DNA of 64,000 nt. Origin: Patellaria atrata CBS 101060 (Eukaryota; Ascomycota; Dothideomycetes; Patellariales; Patellariaceae). Made by a program: the position numbers and the translations under genes. Within the stretch, counting starts at the first letter, position 1, and every line of letters starts with the position of its first letter. The stretch covers positions 417,981 through 481,980 of the forward strand of contig MU006098.1 in NCBI GenBank assembly GCA_010093705.1, given 5' to 3'. Below are positions 23,982 to 35,142 of the stretch, piece by piece. The notes beneath the pieces are model-generated. The model worked only from the letters and a program-made list of their open reading frames with translations, had not been told where the DNA came from and made no database searches.

Positions 23982-25894
23982 AGTCGAAACCATCTCCCTC
24001 GCCTCCCCCTCCCTTCTTACCTAGAAAACCTTCCCCCCCACGAGTCAGTAGATTTCCTCCCAGTCAAGGCAAACGCTCTAACCGAGTGCATAAGACGAAG
24101 CCAAGCCCCGGCGATATCGTCCTCGTTGGTCTTCTTGATCCCAACCGTCCAGACATCGCGAGAATAGCGGGTGAAGAAGCGCTGAATTCACAGTCAGAAC
24201 ACAGCGATTCCGACGAAGATATGGACAGAAGTGGCGATGAACCTGACCCCGAAACCCACCCTAATCACGAACTCATAGCCATTGCTCGATTAGCGGCAAA
24301 CGCAGCAACTCGATTGGGGAACTCAAGATCGGAACGTACAATAATAACAAACTATGAATCAGGAGTTTATCCTTTAAAGGATATTAAGCTTTTTCAAACT
24401 CCAAGGAGTCCTCGAAGCTCCGAAATCGCACCAATACCCACCCCGATCTCACCTTCACGCCCACATACAAACGGCTTATCTTCTTTGAGCCCGAAGACAG
24501 ATTCAGAACGAAGACCAGAACCCATCAAACCAGACTTTCCAACTCCGCGAAGATCAAGCGAAGGCCAACGATCTATCAACGGCTTCCAAGAAGGTTCCGT
24601 CACCACCTCACCAAATCTCCGTGTCTTCGGCTCCCCCGACCAAAAACTTCCGGAAATTAGGGATCCAACATCTCCATTGAAAGAGCGCTCGAACGGATCA
24701 CCAGACCCCGACCGCACCCTTCCCGGATTTCGGCAACTAAGTGAACTTGCCGCTGCCGCGTCTACGGAACAGGAAGCTCGGGTTAACGGTGCGCACCGCC
24801 ATTCGATATCCTCACTTAGCGGTCATTCACCTACACTGATCACGCGACTACCTGCGAATGGGCAGGCTCGATCACCTACGGTGATTTTCCCGTCACTAAA
24901 TCAGACAAGCCCTATCAGCATGTCTAGCGAAATGTCCCCCCACGGCTTGGGGTTATCGCCTCCAAACGCTCAGAGTCTAGGTTCTCACCCTTTTTTTGCC
25001 AGTTCGTATAGGAGACAGAGTGCGGCGAGCGAAACGACAGCGCAGGTACCCCCGACACTTACACCCGCGTCAACGGAGAGTTTTAGTGGAACAGAGGGAT
25101 ATGGGTCAAGCAATCATGTCACGCCCGTGGAGCATCGGATGAGTCTGGACGGAGCGACGCAGCAGAGTGTAGGCCCGGCACAACTGGGAAGCTTCAAGTG
25201 TGAGCATGCTGGTTGTATTGCTCCGCCCTTCCAAACTCAATATCTATTGAAGTAAGTTCAAGAGTTTTCAAGGTCGCTTTTTGACCAATTTTCTACCCCT
25301 CCCATCTGTTAGTCCATCTCCACCGTACGTAAAGGACGCCAAGTCACTTTGCCAGGTCCGCCCCTTCCATTTCAGGGCGAGACACCCCACTTTCCTCTTT
25401 CCTCAGGACGGATTCCTGTCTGCTCTTCTTCCCTCCATCCCCTCCACTTCCTCGTCTTTCCCCTTCACCTCTCTAAGGTAGTAGCTGCTAAATCGTACCT
25501 CTGCTGTAGTTCCCATGCAAATGTTCACTCGCAAAATCGACCGCACTATTGTCCGGTACCCAATTGTCCCCGAGGCGAAGGCGGTAAGGGCTTCAAGCGC
25601 AAAAATGAGATGATAAGACATGGTCTAGTCCACGACAGTCCAGGTTATGTTTGTCCCTTTTGTCCCGATCGAGAGCACAAGTATCCTAGGCCCGACAATT
25701 TGCAAAGGTTCGTCAGCTTAGCCATTAACAAGACCGCGATCACATCACTAATGCCGTTTCCTTCGGGGTACAGACACGTGCGCGTCCACCACGTTGATAA
25801 AGATAAAGATGACCCTGCACTCCGCGAGGTTCTAGCCCAGAGACCTGAAGGAGGGAATAGAGGACGGCGGAGAAGAGCAGGTGCGCCACAGTGA
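23918..25894 (+). CDS. C2H2 zinc-finger transcription factor, three C-terminal fingers
   Basis: Probable DNA-binding regulator; targets unknown. Two inferred introns (25252-25509 and 25708-25773) give 550 residues. Residues 1-425 are proline/serine-rich and disordered, with a PSPPPPFLP run. Finger 1: C428-X4-C433-X13-H447-X3-H451, completed only by the first splice. Finger 2: C459-X4-C464-X17-H482-X3-H486. Finger 3: C493-X2-C496-X15-H512-X3-H516, completed by the second splice. A basic tail (GNRGRRRR) ends the protein and may aid nuclear import or DNA contact. The first intron is long (258 nt) for this window. The second is 66 nt with no in-frame stop and a weak GTTCGT donor, so a retained form would still be translated but with finger 3 split. 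It stands alone in a gene-poor region. Confidence 0.85.
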
Positions 25895-26934
25895 TTCTGC
25901 GCGTGATGCTATGTGCTGCTGTCTTATATCCTTTTTCAACCCGGTTTCAGTGTGGGATCTGGGGTCGTAGAAAAGACTGAGCGATACCTAAGGCATCATC
26001 TCACTCTTCCAGGGCAGGTACGGCCGAGTGAAGCTGGTGCACGTCTATCACATCCACCCTCCCCTTCTCATTTCCCGACTCGTCTCTCCATATTCCACCA
26101 CGTCTTCTTGCATTTTCCCCTTATATACCATCCACGCAATCCACATTTACTCTTTGATCTTCGATATCCCCCTTTTTCTATTTCTCGAGGAGGTCTTTGT
26201 TTTTGGAAGCGTCAATACCTCAGTTGAATTTTCTTATTTCGTTTTTATCTTATTATTCACTATTCCATCCACTTGTGTATTTCAACCATCATACACCACT
26301 TCCCTTCCCCTCCCTCTTCAGAGATTTCTCCTTTTTCTAGGTCTTGGCGCGCAGGGTTGTGATGGGTGCGCAGGAAGCGATCTCGGTGCTTGGAGTACGT
26401 TGGGTTTCTGGATTCGGATATAGTGGCTGTTCGTCGGTAGGGGGTCTTGGGAAGTTCTAGTTGGGAACTCGAGGGAAGAGGTGGTGTTTGCTCTCTATTT
26501 TTCCTTGCGTGTGGCTTGGATGGCCCCGCTCGATTGCTTCTGGATGAGAATTGGTCATTACCAAACTTGGAGGAGTTTGTGCAGTTGGGACGTGGGAGGG
26601 TGGACAGGCAGGGCGAGGGGGAGAACATATAGCGCGGTTGAATTGCGTATATAGCTGAACAATAGAGGAAGATGTTTTGTTTTATTTCACGTTCTTGTGG
26701 ATGTTCTGTCGTACGCATATGATACGGAAGCGAGCACTCACTTCTTTCAAATTTCTATACAGCTCGTCTAGTCTAGTCGATTTTGTCCATGGAGAGGTTT
26801 GGTGGATACGTGGTGAGAGGCTTTGTGCAGCTGGTGGAGTGTACGAAGGACTAGAGGTTGGCAATACTTTACGGTTGTGGTGTACTGTACTGTACCGTAC
26901 TGGGCGAATAGTTGCTTCGGTATGATATAGTACA

Positions 26935-27460
26935 GTACAAGGCCAGACGTCCTATATAGTCCAGATATTCTGTATAGTTCAGATATCTATTACAGTCGGG
27001 AGATTCTGTACGATTTGGATATTGTACAGTTCAGATATCCAGTATGGTATACCTATCTAGTGGTGTACGCCCATCGAGCGCGGTGCAGACATTCTGTACA
27101 GGTTAGACGTTCTGTACGGTTTGGATGTCCAGTATGGTCATCCAATCTGCACAGGTCAGACATGCGGTACAGGTTAGCCGATCTATACAGTGTAAATACC
27201 TAGTACGGTTTATCTAGTACGGTTTGTCTAGTACGGTTTGTCTAGTACGGTTTGTCTAGTACAGTACACCCGTCGGCTCTAGTACAGTCTAGACATTCTA
27301 ATAGGTTATAACGTTTTGTACATTTCAGACAATCTCTACAGTTCCAGCATTCCGCACAGTTTAGGTATCTAGTATAATTCAGATATTCAAGATATTTCAG
27401 AAATTCCGCACGGTTCTGGGCATTCAGCACACTTTAGACGTTCTGTACGGTTTATACACC
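26935..27460 (+). repeat. Degenerate 18-bp tandem repeat (minisatellite), about 25-28 units
   Basis: Read by eye, the stretch breaks into units near 18 bases with consensus TACAGTTCAGATATTCTG. Most units begin TACAG, TACGG, TATAG or CACAG and end TCTG, TCTAG, CCAG or TCCG. Units vary from 14 to about 23 bases and are each several changes from the consensus, so the array is old or diverging. Since 18 is a multiple of three, minus-strand translation gives a false six-residue periodicity (YLNCAECWNCRDCLKC). It sits between the C2H2 factor gene and the rhodopsin-like gene, far from both. Function unknown. Confidence 0.85.
27200..27264 (+). repeat. Nearly perfect 14-bp sub-array inside the minisatellite
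   Basis: Four consecutive units of CTAGTACGGTTTGT; the first has one A for G change and the next three are identical, then a broken CTAGTACAG follows. Unlike the surrounding old units, these are homogeneous, which points to recent local expansion of a shortened unit. Confidence 0.9.
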
Positions 27461-30400
27461 ATCACCTGTAGCAAAGTACGCTACGAGAACGACTCCACCC
27501 CAATAGCCTTAAAAAAGCGGAAGGAGCGTACATTTTCTTAATAGTATTTTGTCAAACTTATCACTGATGCTATCTGAATTAGTTACACACCCAATGTCAG
27601 ATATACCTCCACCGCTGGGAATGTTGTACTGCACAAAGCCCCAGGCCAGGCTATCTTCACTAATCCACGTGCGTGTAGAACCGAGAATCCCATACCGAGT
27701 GGGCGTGTCTCGGGTATATATTCTATAGGAACAGTAGCACTCCCTACGCATCTTAGCTGATGAGAGGAGACCGTTGTGGGATTTGTGGGAGTTAGAATGC
27801 CAGGTAACTTAAGCCACGGAAGAGGCGAAGGAGTATATGCGGGGTACGGTTACGTGCCTCCTGACGTGCATGATAAGTAGGTTTAGAGGTAGAGGGCTGG
27901 TGTACTCACGGGATCTGATATTTGCCACTGAGGCGATGTGGTGGAAGGGAAATTTGGTGACGAGATCTGGGGTGCAAAGGGATCAGGTCAATATAATGCT
28001 GTTGTGAGCTCGAAATAGATAAGATGAATGAGAAATGAGTGTATGAAATGGGTTTGAAAGATTTTGTAGCTTTGTGTATTGGTATTACTGCAGAATATCG
28101 GAGGTCCCGCTGTCATCATTCTCTTTCCACATGTGAAGTAAATCCAGGTCGGAAAGCAGGGGTTCTAGAAGTACTACCTATGATCGCTACCACGATCTAA
28201 ACCAACGACAGGGAGAGACGTGTCGAGCAAGATATGGCGACCATTGCCGCTATCAACCGGTAGACATACTCTTTATATTGAGTGTACCGTACTTCGAGAA
28301 AGTCAGGAGCTCGGACTGACCGATGGTTACACAAGTCTCATATGTTTCAAAAACATTTCGCGGTGATTATGCTCCAAGTTATCAATATGCATGATAGTTC
28401 GCAGGTCTCGAGGCTGACGATCGTGCCATATCTGATATCTGATCCGACCATGTCGTCGCTTTGTGGGGGATCGTAGCTGGGTATGCGATAGGCCGTGTTA
28501 TCGTGCATGAAAGGGAATTACGGTAGAGCCGAATGTTGAAGTGCTGGAGAAAGATGTGTACTGATGATTAATTGTGCTGAAACGCTTTGAGGTGGACATA
28601 AAATCGCATTAAAGGCCCAGTCATGCTGGAATAGGAAGCTCGGATGTTGGGGGCGCGGCGTCAGCGAGGTGTCACAGACCAGATATGCACGTCAGAATGT
28701 AATGACCAACAGAAATAATTCTTTGAAGGAAGAGAGGGGAGAGACCCAATGATGTGAAATAGATTTCATGCGATGCTTGGTTCTACCCTCACAGTCCTCT
28801 CGTAGTTAAAGCAGTACAGATGTCATAAGGAAGCACGTAGGAAGCACGTGATTAAGTTGCAAGGAACTATATTGACTGCAGATTCCAGACTAATAGTTGA
28901 GAAAAATTGAGACATTACAAGGTGTTGTATTAATCTTTGAACAATAGTTTTTGGAGGAAAGTTTATGAGATTCAAAGTTCGCCTGATAAAGCTTCGACGG
29001 ATGTATTGATATCGAGCGATATTACTTACATTTTTCTTCTAAAATATTGAACTTTTATCATTGAATTGATAATAGGAAATGAGAGTTCAAACATTTTTCT
29101 TTTTACTGGGGAGAGATGATCATAAGAAGGTCCAAGTCCCGAATGTGCTAGCAAGTTGTAGACTTGTAGGAGTCTTTAGCTTACGCTTCAGTGTTTCTGA
29201 AGTTGACTGAAAACCACGCGTCATATGATAATATTGGATGCAAGAGGGTACGACACCTTGTAATTCGCCTCGAGGACTTTAAGAGCAGCATAAACCGACA
29301 ATGAGGCGTTGTGTTGATCGTTATGGCTTTGCTTCTATCCCTAGAAGAGCAGGTTATTGGGTATTGGCCGCGGAGGCTTTTATTCGATAGTGCTTGGAAT
29401 TCCTTGATTGGGGTGTGATGAGCAGTGAAAGGGTGACAGATGTGTCTCGTGCTCACTTTCGCGAGGTAGATGGGACTCTAATAGTATTGTTCGAGAAGCA
29501 ATCCCACGTAGAGCAAAGGTGGAGAGGTCAAAGGGTCGGGAGAAGAGAGTGAAGCCGCCGAAGTTTGCTTCAAGGTCGGCCCGGCTTGGGTTGCCCCTGA
29601 ACATCAGCCTGAATAGCCGACGTTGCACACAATGTCGCCTCTTCAACGTCCTCTCTACTTTCTCCATGCAACCTTATAATGCCATTGACCTTCTATACTC
29701 AAACCACCCAAAAATCCTGTCGAACACTGAATTGACTTGCGTAATCTGGATCTACCGATCCTCCCGCGATCTGATCTTGCTACCTAGAAGTCTTGATCCT
29801 TAGGTTGTTGCATCCTCGGTAGGACTAAGAGACAGTAGGTAAAGTACAAAGACCGAATTTGCATGTGCAGATCACGAAACATCGTTACTCCACCAAAGAA
29901 CGCCTTCCGGCGGCCAATGAGTTCTAGCATACTATAGATTCGGCGTACTACCTGCATCAGGAAATTATATCGTATAGATCCAAAGTACCCCTGGCTGTTA
30001 TGGAGAATCCCTACCATAATCCCCGAGAGACTCCCGTCAACATCAATACTGTTTTCTCTTTTCATGCTTTCCCTGAAAGTCATCAGCAAAAGTAAACTTC
30101 ATGTTCAGGCGAATTCCACCCCGTTTCATTGGTTCATTAAGCTCGGGTTCAACGTTCAGCGCTCTTAGACGCGAGGTCCAAGGGAGGCAGAATATCAATG
30201 GCATCGATGGAACGTGTATACATCGGTGCCCTATACCTAACACGTATAATTCTCCTACCATGCATCTGTTAAACCATTTCCTTCCCACCCCAAGAATGAT
30301 ACAGAAAAATGCCTAGTTCTATATCCAGGAACCATATACTTCCCACGCCGCGGGCTGTCAAGCCATGAGACTCGTGGCAATTAGTTCAAGATGGCGTTAA

Positions 30401-30609
30401 ATTCTCATACAACGCCCAGGTTCAAGTACTTCTGGTGATCAAGTTGACAGCATGATCCTTGGTATTCACGGTTCTGCTGTTTATATCTGTTACGACCCAC
30501 TTGTGCGGGTCCTTGTAAGATCCTTTGCATTTCGTCCCGTTTAACTGAGGGCTCTTTCCTTCACTTTAGTACATTTCTGTTTCTCAATTTCTGACGCTCT
30601 GAAGTTACC

Positions 30610-32084
30610 ATGCCTGGTGGCCTTCATCCACCAGCAGAGGTCGTTACCTCCTGGCCGAAGCTAAATGCCATTGATCCTGAGAGAAAGAATTGGTCTTTAG
30701 TGATACATACAATAGTTCTTTTCACTATCACCCTGTTCGTGGTCTGCGCTCGGTTTTGGGCAAGGTGCAAAGTACAACGCAATGCCGGACTTGACGATGC
30801 CCTGATAGCAGTGGCCATGGTAAGCACTGAATTGGTCTCTGTACATTCGAAAGAAACTCACCGGACAGGTACCTTTATTAGGACTCGCTATATCTACTTG
30901 TCTCAGTGAGTAGATGCCCCTGATTGAGCTATAAGCATCTAACCGCTGCTTAGGTTCCCGCTACTATGGCTTCGATAGACATATATGGGATCTCACAGTT
31001 TCGCAAGCTAGCGAGAGTCGTCGGGTAAATGACAATTGACTCTAGCACGATATACTGTACTAACTAATTACAGGCTGTCATGGCCATGGAAGTCTTCTAC
31101 ATACTGACTACTGGCCCAATTAAAATATCTATTCTGTGCTTCTATCGCCGCCTATCCACAGGAACTATCTCAACGAAATTCATTTGGACTGTTTGGCTTA
31201 GTATAGCGTCTGTCATTGGCTACATGGTTGCTTTCATGATCGCGTTATTCGCGACCTGCAGACCGATCGATGCTTACTGGAACTTTATGGATCCAGCCTG
31301 GACCAGCAAGCACGAATATACCTGTGCGGACGAAGCAGCCATACTCTTCAGCGCCGTCATCATCAGCATGATACAGGACATCATCACCTGCGTCCTCCCG
31401 ATCTGGTTTGTCTGGAATCTCCAACTAGCGAAACGACAAAAGATCGCCGTCGCAGGTATATTCCTAGTTGGGTTCCTGTAAGTCAAACTATCTCAACTCA
31501 ACCTATCCACACCCATTCATCCTAACTCTCACAGAACTTGCATCGCCGGCGCACTCCGCATGTACTACATTCACCGCGTCTACTACGAAACCTACGACAT
31601 CACCTGGGCGGCCGAGGAAGGCTGGCTCTGGACGATGATCGAGTCCCACCTCGGCATCATCTGCGCCTCGGCGCCCGCGCTGAAGATCTTCTTCGCCCGC
31701 GTCCTCAAAGTCGCTTCCAACGGCAGCAGTTTCGGCACCCGCTACATGCGCTCCTTCAACGACCGCGACCGCGACCGCAACCCGGAACGGGGAACTTACA
31801 CCGCCGAGATCAGTCGCGCGTGCAGCGACGCTGGAGTCAAGCGCTCGCGGTCGCGACTACGGTCGAAACCGAAGGCGGACGAGGAGAACCAGGTCGGGAT
31901 TAAGGTATCCCGCGGACTGGAGATCAGGGTCGAAAGCGGCGATGGGTATTCGGAACAGACGAGCACTTCTAGGAGTAGTATCGAGTTCATCACCGTTCCA
32001 CTGGATCAGGACCAACCGCCCCTTCCCTGCCGCTCTCAGTACTACGTCCCCTTGAAAATAAAGGAACGGGAGGGTTGGCGTTGA
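30610..32084 (+). CDS. Fungal rhodopsin-domain 7-TM membrane protein (PTH11/SAT4-like)
   Basis: Multi-pass plasma-membrane-type protein of a large, mostly uncharacterised fungal family that includes proposed GPCR-like receptors. Four inferred introns (30820-30868, 30906-30953, 31025-31073, 31478-31534) give 423 residues with phase kept throughout. Family landmarks are rebuilt by splicing: AGLDDALIAVAM, then RYYGFDRHIWDL, AMAMEVFYILTTGPIKISIL with FYRRL, a CRPIDAYWN loop, and LTCIAGALRMYYI. Seven hydrophobic segments are seen, then a soluble basic C-terminal tail rich in R/S (from about residue 300). There is no CFEM cysteine domain at the N-terminus, so it is not the classical Pth11 form. Ligand and pathway cannot be told from sequence. 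It converges on the xylulokinase gene. Confidence 0.87.
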
Positions 32085-32460
32085 GTTTGCGGGTGCGGTT
32101 TTCCTTTACTTTTCTAAGATACCCCCTTTCCATTGTCCTTTCGAGAGAACATTATACACCACTCCGTAAAGGCGGAGTTGACTCCAAGGCCTGGACATCC
32201 AAATAGGGAAGGCTCAAGGCAGCAGCGCCGCGCAAAGAGGCATCGCACGCTCCTTTACCTTCCCAACTCTCCCAGTTTGGCTGAGGAGACGGGATGCTAA
32301 TGAGATACTGAGGCGCAAGCGGAGTTCTATGCATCTCAATTAGAGTAAGGGGGTGCCGTGATAATTCGATTACAGGTATAGCACTAGCATACTGAATATC
32401 GCATCAATCTTTTCCCCTTTCTAATAATATCCCACCGCTACTTCTTCGCGAACACTCTAC
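32085..32460. other. Convergent 3' ends of the rhodopsin-like and xylulokinase genes
   Basis: Gap of 376 bases between two converging genes; it should hold both 3' UTRs and polyadenylation signals. No gene recognised. Confidence 0.5.
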
Positions 32461-34394
32461 TTACTTCCCCCTCGTACTCTCAACAACCCACCCCTCCGCC
32501 TTCTCAAAGCCCTTCAACGCCTCCCCGTACCTCTCGAAAACGCCCTCCCTATATCCATCTGTAATCCTCTTCACAAAAGCACTCTCATCCCACCTCTCAC
32601 TGATAAAGTCCTCAAATCCCTTCCCCTCTCTCTCAACGCCCCAAACAGCCTTATACGCCGCGCCCAACGCACACGCATTCCCTCCTATATCTAACTTGAA
32701 GACTCCTTCAGCACCACCTAGTACTTGCCCGCAAAGGTCCGCAATGGCGTGGTTCGCGGACCCGCCCCCCACGAGGTAAATACGGCGTGGTTGAGCAGGG
32801 ATGGATTTTCCGGCCGCCGTAACCTGCGGACTCACGAGGGCGAGAGCCCGCAGACGGAGAGAGAGGAACTGGGACTCGAGGATCGCACGAGCGTCCGTTT
32901 CGGGCAGTGGCCAGGATGCAGAGTTGTCGTCTGTGATCGGGGTGAGAGCGTTCTTGGAAGCATCGTAGAGGAAGCGCCATGTGCCTGACGGGACGTTCGG
33001 GACGATCTCTGGGCGGGGAAAGAAGAGGCCGAGGCGCATTGGGTCGGTTTCGAAAGATTGTGCGAGAGGTGGTGTGCTCAGTGCTGTTTCGTTGAATTTG
33101 TCCCAGGAGCCGGAGGGGCCTTTGAGCGCGTCTCGGATGTGCTCGCGGGCTAGACCGCCGTTTTTGTAGCAGAGCATGAACATGTAGAGGTCGGAGTGGG
33201 CGGGGTGATTCATGAAGTGGTATGCGGGATCGGGTTTGTACTGGGGTGTGGACATGAGGAAGGTCGTTGAGGTTCCGAGGGAGACGATAGCATCGGAAGC
33301 ACGGAGAGGAAGAGCTAGGATTGTGGAGGGATTGTCGCCCGTCATGGGTATCACTTCACATTGGGTTGAAAAATTATACTTCTTCACGAAGTAGGAACAC
33401 ACTGTTCCAAAGCTTGCACCACCATCTTGAGCGACTGGCCCCAGCTTGGTCTTGAGTTCTTCAGCTCCCCCTTCGCCAGCCGCGAGGGAAATGAGAGCTT
33501 CATTCCAACAGCATTTCTTGGTGTCCCACAAGTTCATACCACCAACATCAGAGATATCAATGGATGCTACCCGACCAAGGAAAATAGATGCTAGGAATGA
33601 TGAGACGAGGGATATCCGTGAAGTAGCTTTATACGCATCGGGATGATTTTGGCGAAAGCGGAAAATTTGGGGGCCACTGAATCTCTATCATAGTAATAAG
33701 TGGTCAACGCCTTGTTTTATATGATATACTTCGTTGTGGAGGTATGCTTACATGATGTGCACTGCTTCCCGTAGCATCTGCTAAAGCTTGAGGGCCACCC
33801 AGCTTAGAATCAAACTCATCACACTGAGTTTGGGTGCTGTGATCCTGCCAATTGGGACTAAAAGGATGACTGAACGCTCCTCCAGCACCCTCTGCTCCTT
33901 GAGGTGCTAGTTGAGCGAGCAGTGTCTGATCCTCCTTCAGATTTCCTAGGAGATCGTCCGCCTCTCGACTCCAGAAAACTGTCCCATGCTGCATGCCTGC
34001 ACCACTTACGCCCTTTACCCGCGAGAAGTCAAGTCCATTCTCTTTTAGTCTCTGAAGTACAAGATCGATCGCCTCAAGCCATAAAGCAACGGGGGCAAAA
34101 ATCTCGCCCTCGGATGGGTTGGTGAGGACTCCTTTGTGGATACCATACTTGGAGAAATCAGCATCGAAGTCGACTTTGGCTTCGTGAGCCAGTTTAAGGT
34201 TGGAAAGGACAGCAATTCCTATGAGATAATTAGCACCATCACTTGCTAAGAGCCTAATAAAAAAAATAAACAGCATACCTTTCAGTTGCTGTGTGGATAA
34301 ACTCGGTGAAGGTTAGCGATGTCTTCCAACTGGCATCCTCAAAGTAATGGGTTTCTTACTCAAAACCGAGATATATAGGACCCGAGTCAGCCAT
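32461..34394 (-). CDS. XKS1: D-xylulose kinase (FGGY carbohydrate kinase)
   Basis: Phosphorylates D-xylulose to D-xylulose-5-phosphate, the last step that brings xylose and arabinose into the pentose phosphate pathway; cytosolic. Read on the minus strand, four exons are inferred: 34394-34360, 34301-34279 (only 23 nt), 34218-33752 and 33684-32461, giving 582 residues. The tiny exon 2 completes the N-terminal FGGY phosphate motif [20 protein letters not shown]. Further landmarks are [16 protein letters not shown] (sugar-site region), [27 protein letters not shown] across the third splice, [12 protein letters not shown], and in the second FGGY half [20 protein letters not shown] and [20 protein letters not shown]. 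All regions needed for activity seem present. The length fits fungal xylulokinases. The first three exons rest on consensus splicing plus match to the family. Confidence 0.93.
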
Positions 34395-35142
34395 GGTCTT
34401 GATGCAGTGGGTGGAATATCCAGTTGAATATGTGAATGGAATTCTTAGAATGCAAAGATCGTGACATGAAGAAATACTGAGAATAAGAAAATGAGTTTTT
34501 GCTATTGGCGGGGCTTTCGATGGTATAGCTCTACATCGTACAGTACAACGAGGGGTAAAGTTAGGAGTTTAACTTAGCAGTGATGATGACGATGTAGCCG
34601 CCCCGGTTAAACTTGTACTCCTTTTCACACATTTAACCGGACAATTTTTATGAGAATATATCGCTCCTCGTCCCAATCATTCCCTTTTTGGAAGGAGATA
34701 ACCGAAGGAAAAGATGATAGAAAAGTGGGATTCTAGACTGTATGTGAAGGTTATTGCAGAGGACGCGGGAGCAAAGTTCGATAGCCTTAGTTTGATGGGT
34801 TCAAGGTGATGTTGTGGTACACGGATTCACGACGAGTTAACGTGAAATGAGCTGGGAAGAAATTGTGCGTGTCCAATGAAAAATATGTACTTGATGATAA
34901 ACGGTCCCCCTATATGTTAGGCCTAAAGGACGCCAGTGCATCAAAAGAGTACATATACAGCAAGTACATGTCTCCAGCCGAACGAATAATTGGTACAAGT
35001 ATGGATATAAAATCATCCAAACCTAAAAAAGGTGTCCAGATGCGCCGGTTATCGAGAAACGCCGCCAACCACCGTGAAAAAAAAGAATCTCTGATAACAC
35101 CGGTGGAATGCTCTTTAACCATACAATATTCTTCCTTACCGT
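34395..35142. other. Xylulokinase promoter side and 3' end of the metal transporter gene
   Basis: Gap of 748 bases: the xylulokinase promoter (minus strand) and the 3' region of the transporter, which runs toward it. A short plus-strand open frame (34863-35159) overlaps the transporter's end and has no protein-like features. Nothing else recognised. Confidence 0.45.

Larger units (their letters stand above)
25895..30609. other. Long non-coding stretch around an 18-bp minisatellite
   Basis: About 4.7 kb between the C2H2 factor and the rhodopsin-like gene. From 26040 to 26340 it is pyrimidine-rich. A tgtac pentamer run sits at 26881-26900 and the degenerate 18-bp repeat array at about 26935-27460. 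The rest (27.5-30.6 kb) is unremarkable. Open frames up to about 100 codons exist on both strands (for example near 29400-30090), but they overlap one another and show no protein-like composition. No transposon ends or RNA genes recognised. Confidence 0.5.

Noticed and set aside
26028-26423. 131-codon plus-strand frame after the C2H2 factor
   Set aside because: Pyrimidine-rich DNA giving F/L/P/S-biased translation; probably 3' UTR or spacer.
27242-27430. 62-codon minus-strand frame with a six-residue repeat rich in C, N, L
   Set aside because: The periodicity is simply the 18-bp DNA repeat translated; no start context or neighbouring exons.
26935-27460. Possible CRISPR-like array
   Set aside because: Units abut with no unique spacers, they are not conserved, and the host is a eukaryote. 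It is a minisatellite.
29380-30288. Overlapping 80-100 codon frames on both strands that might be a decayed transposon
   Set aside because: No transposase, reverse transcriptase or integrase motif, and no terminal repeats or target-site duplications seen by eye.
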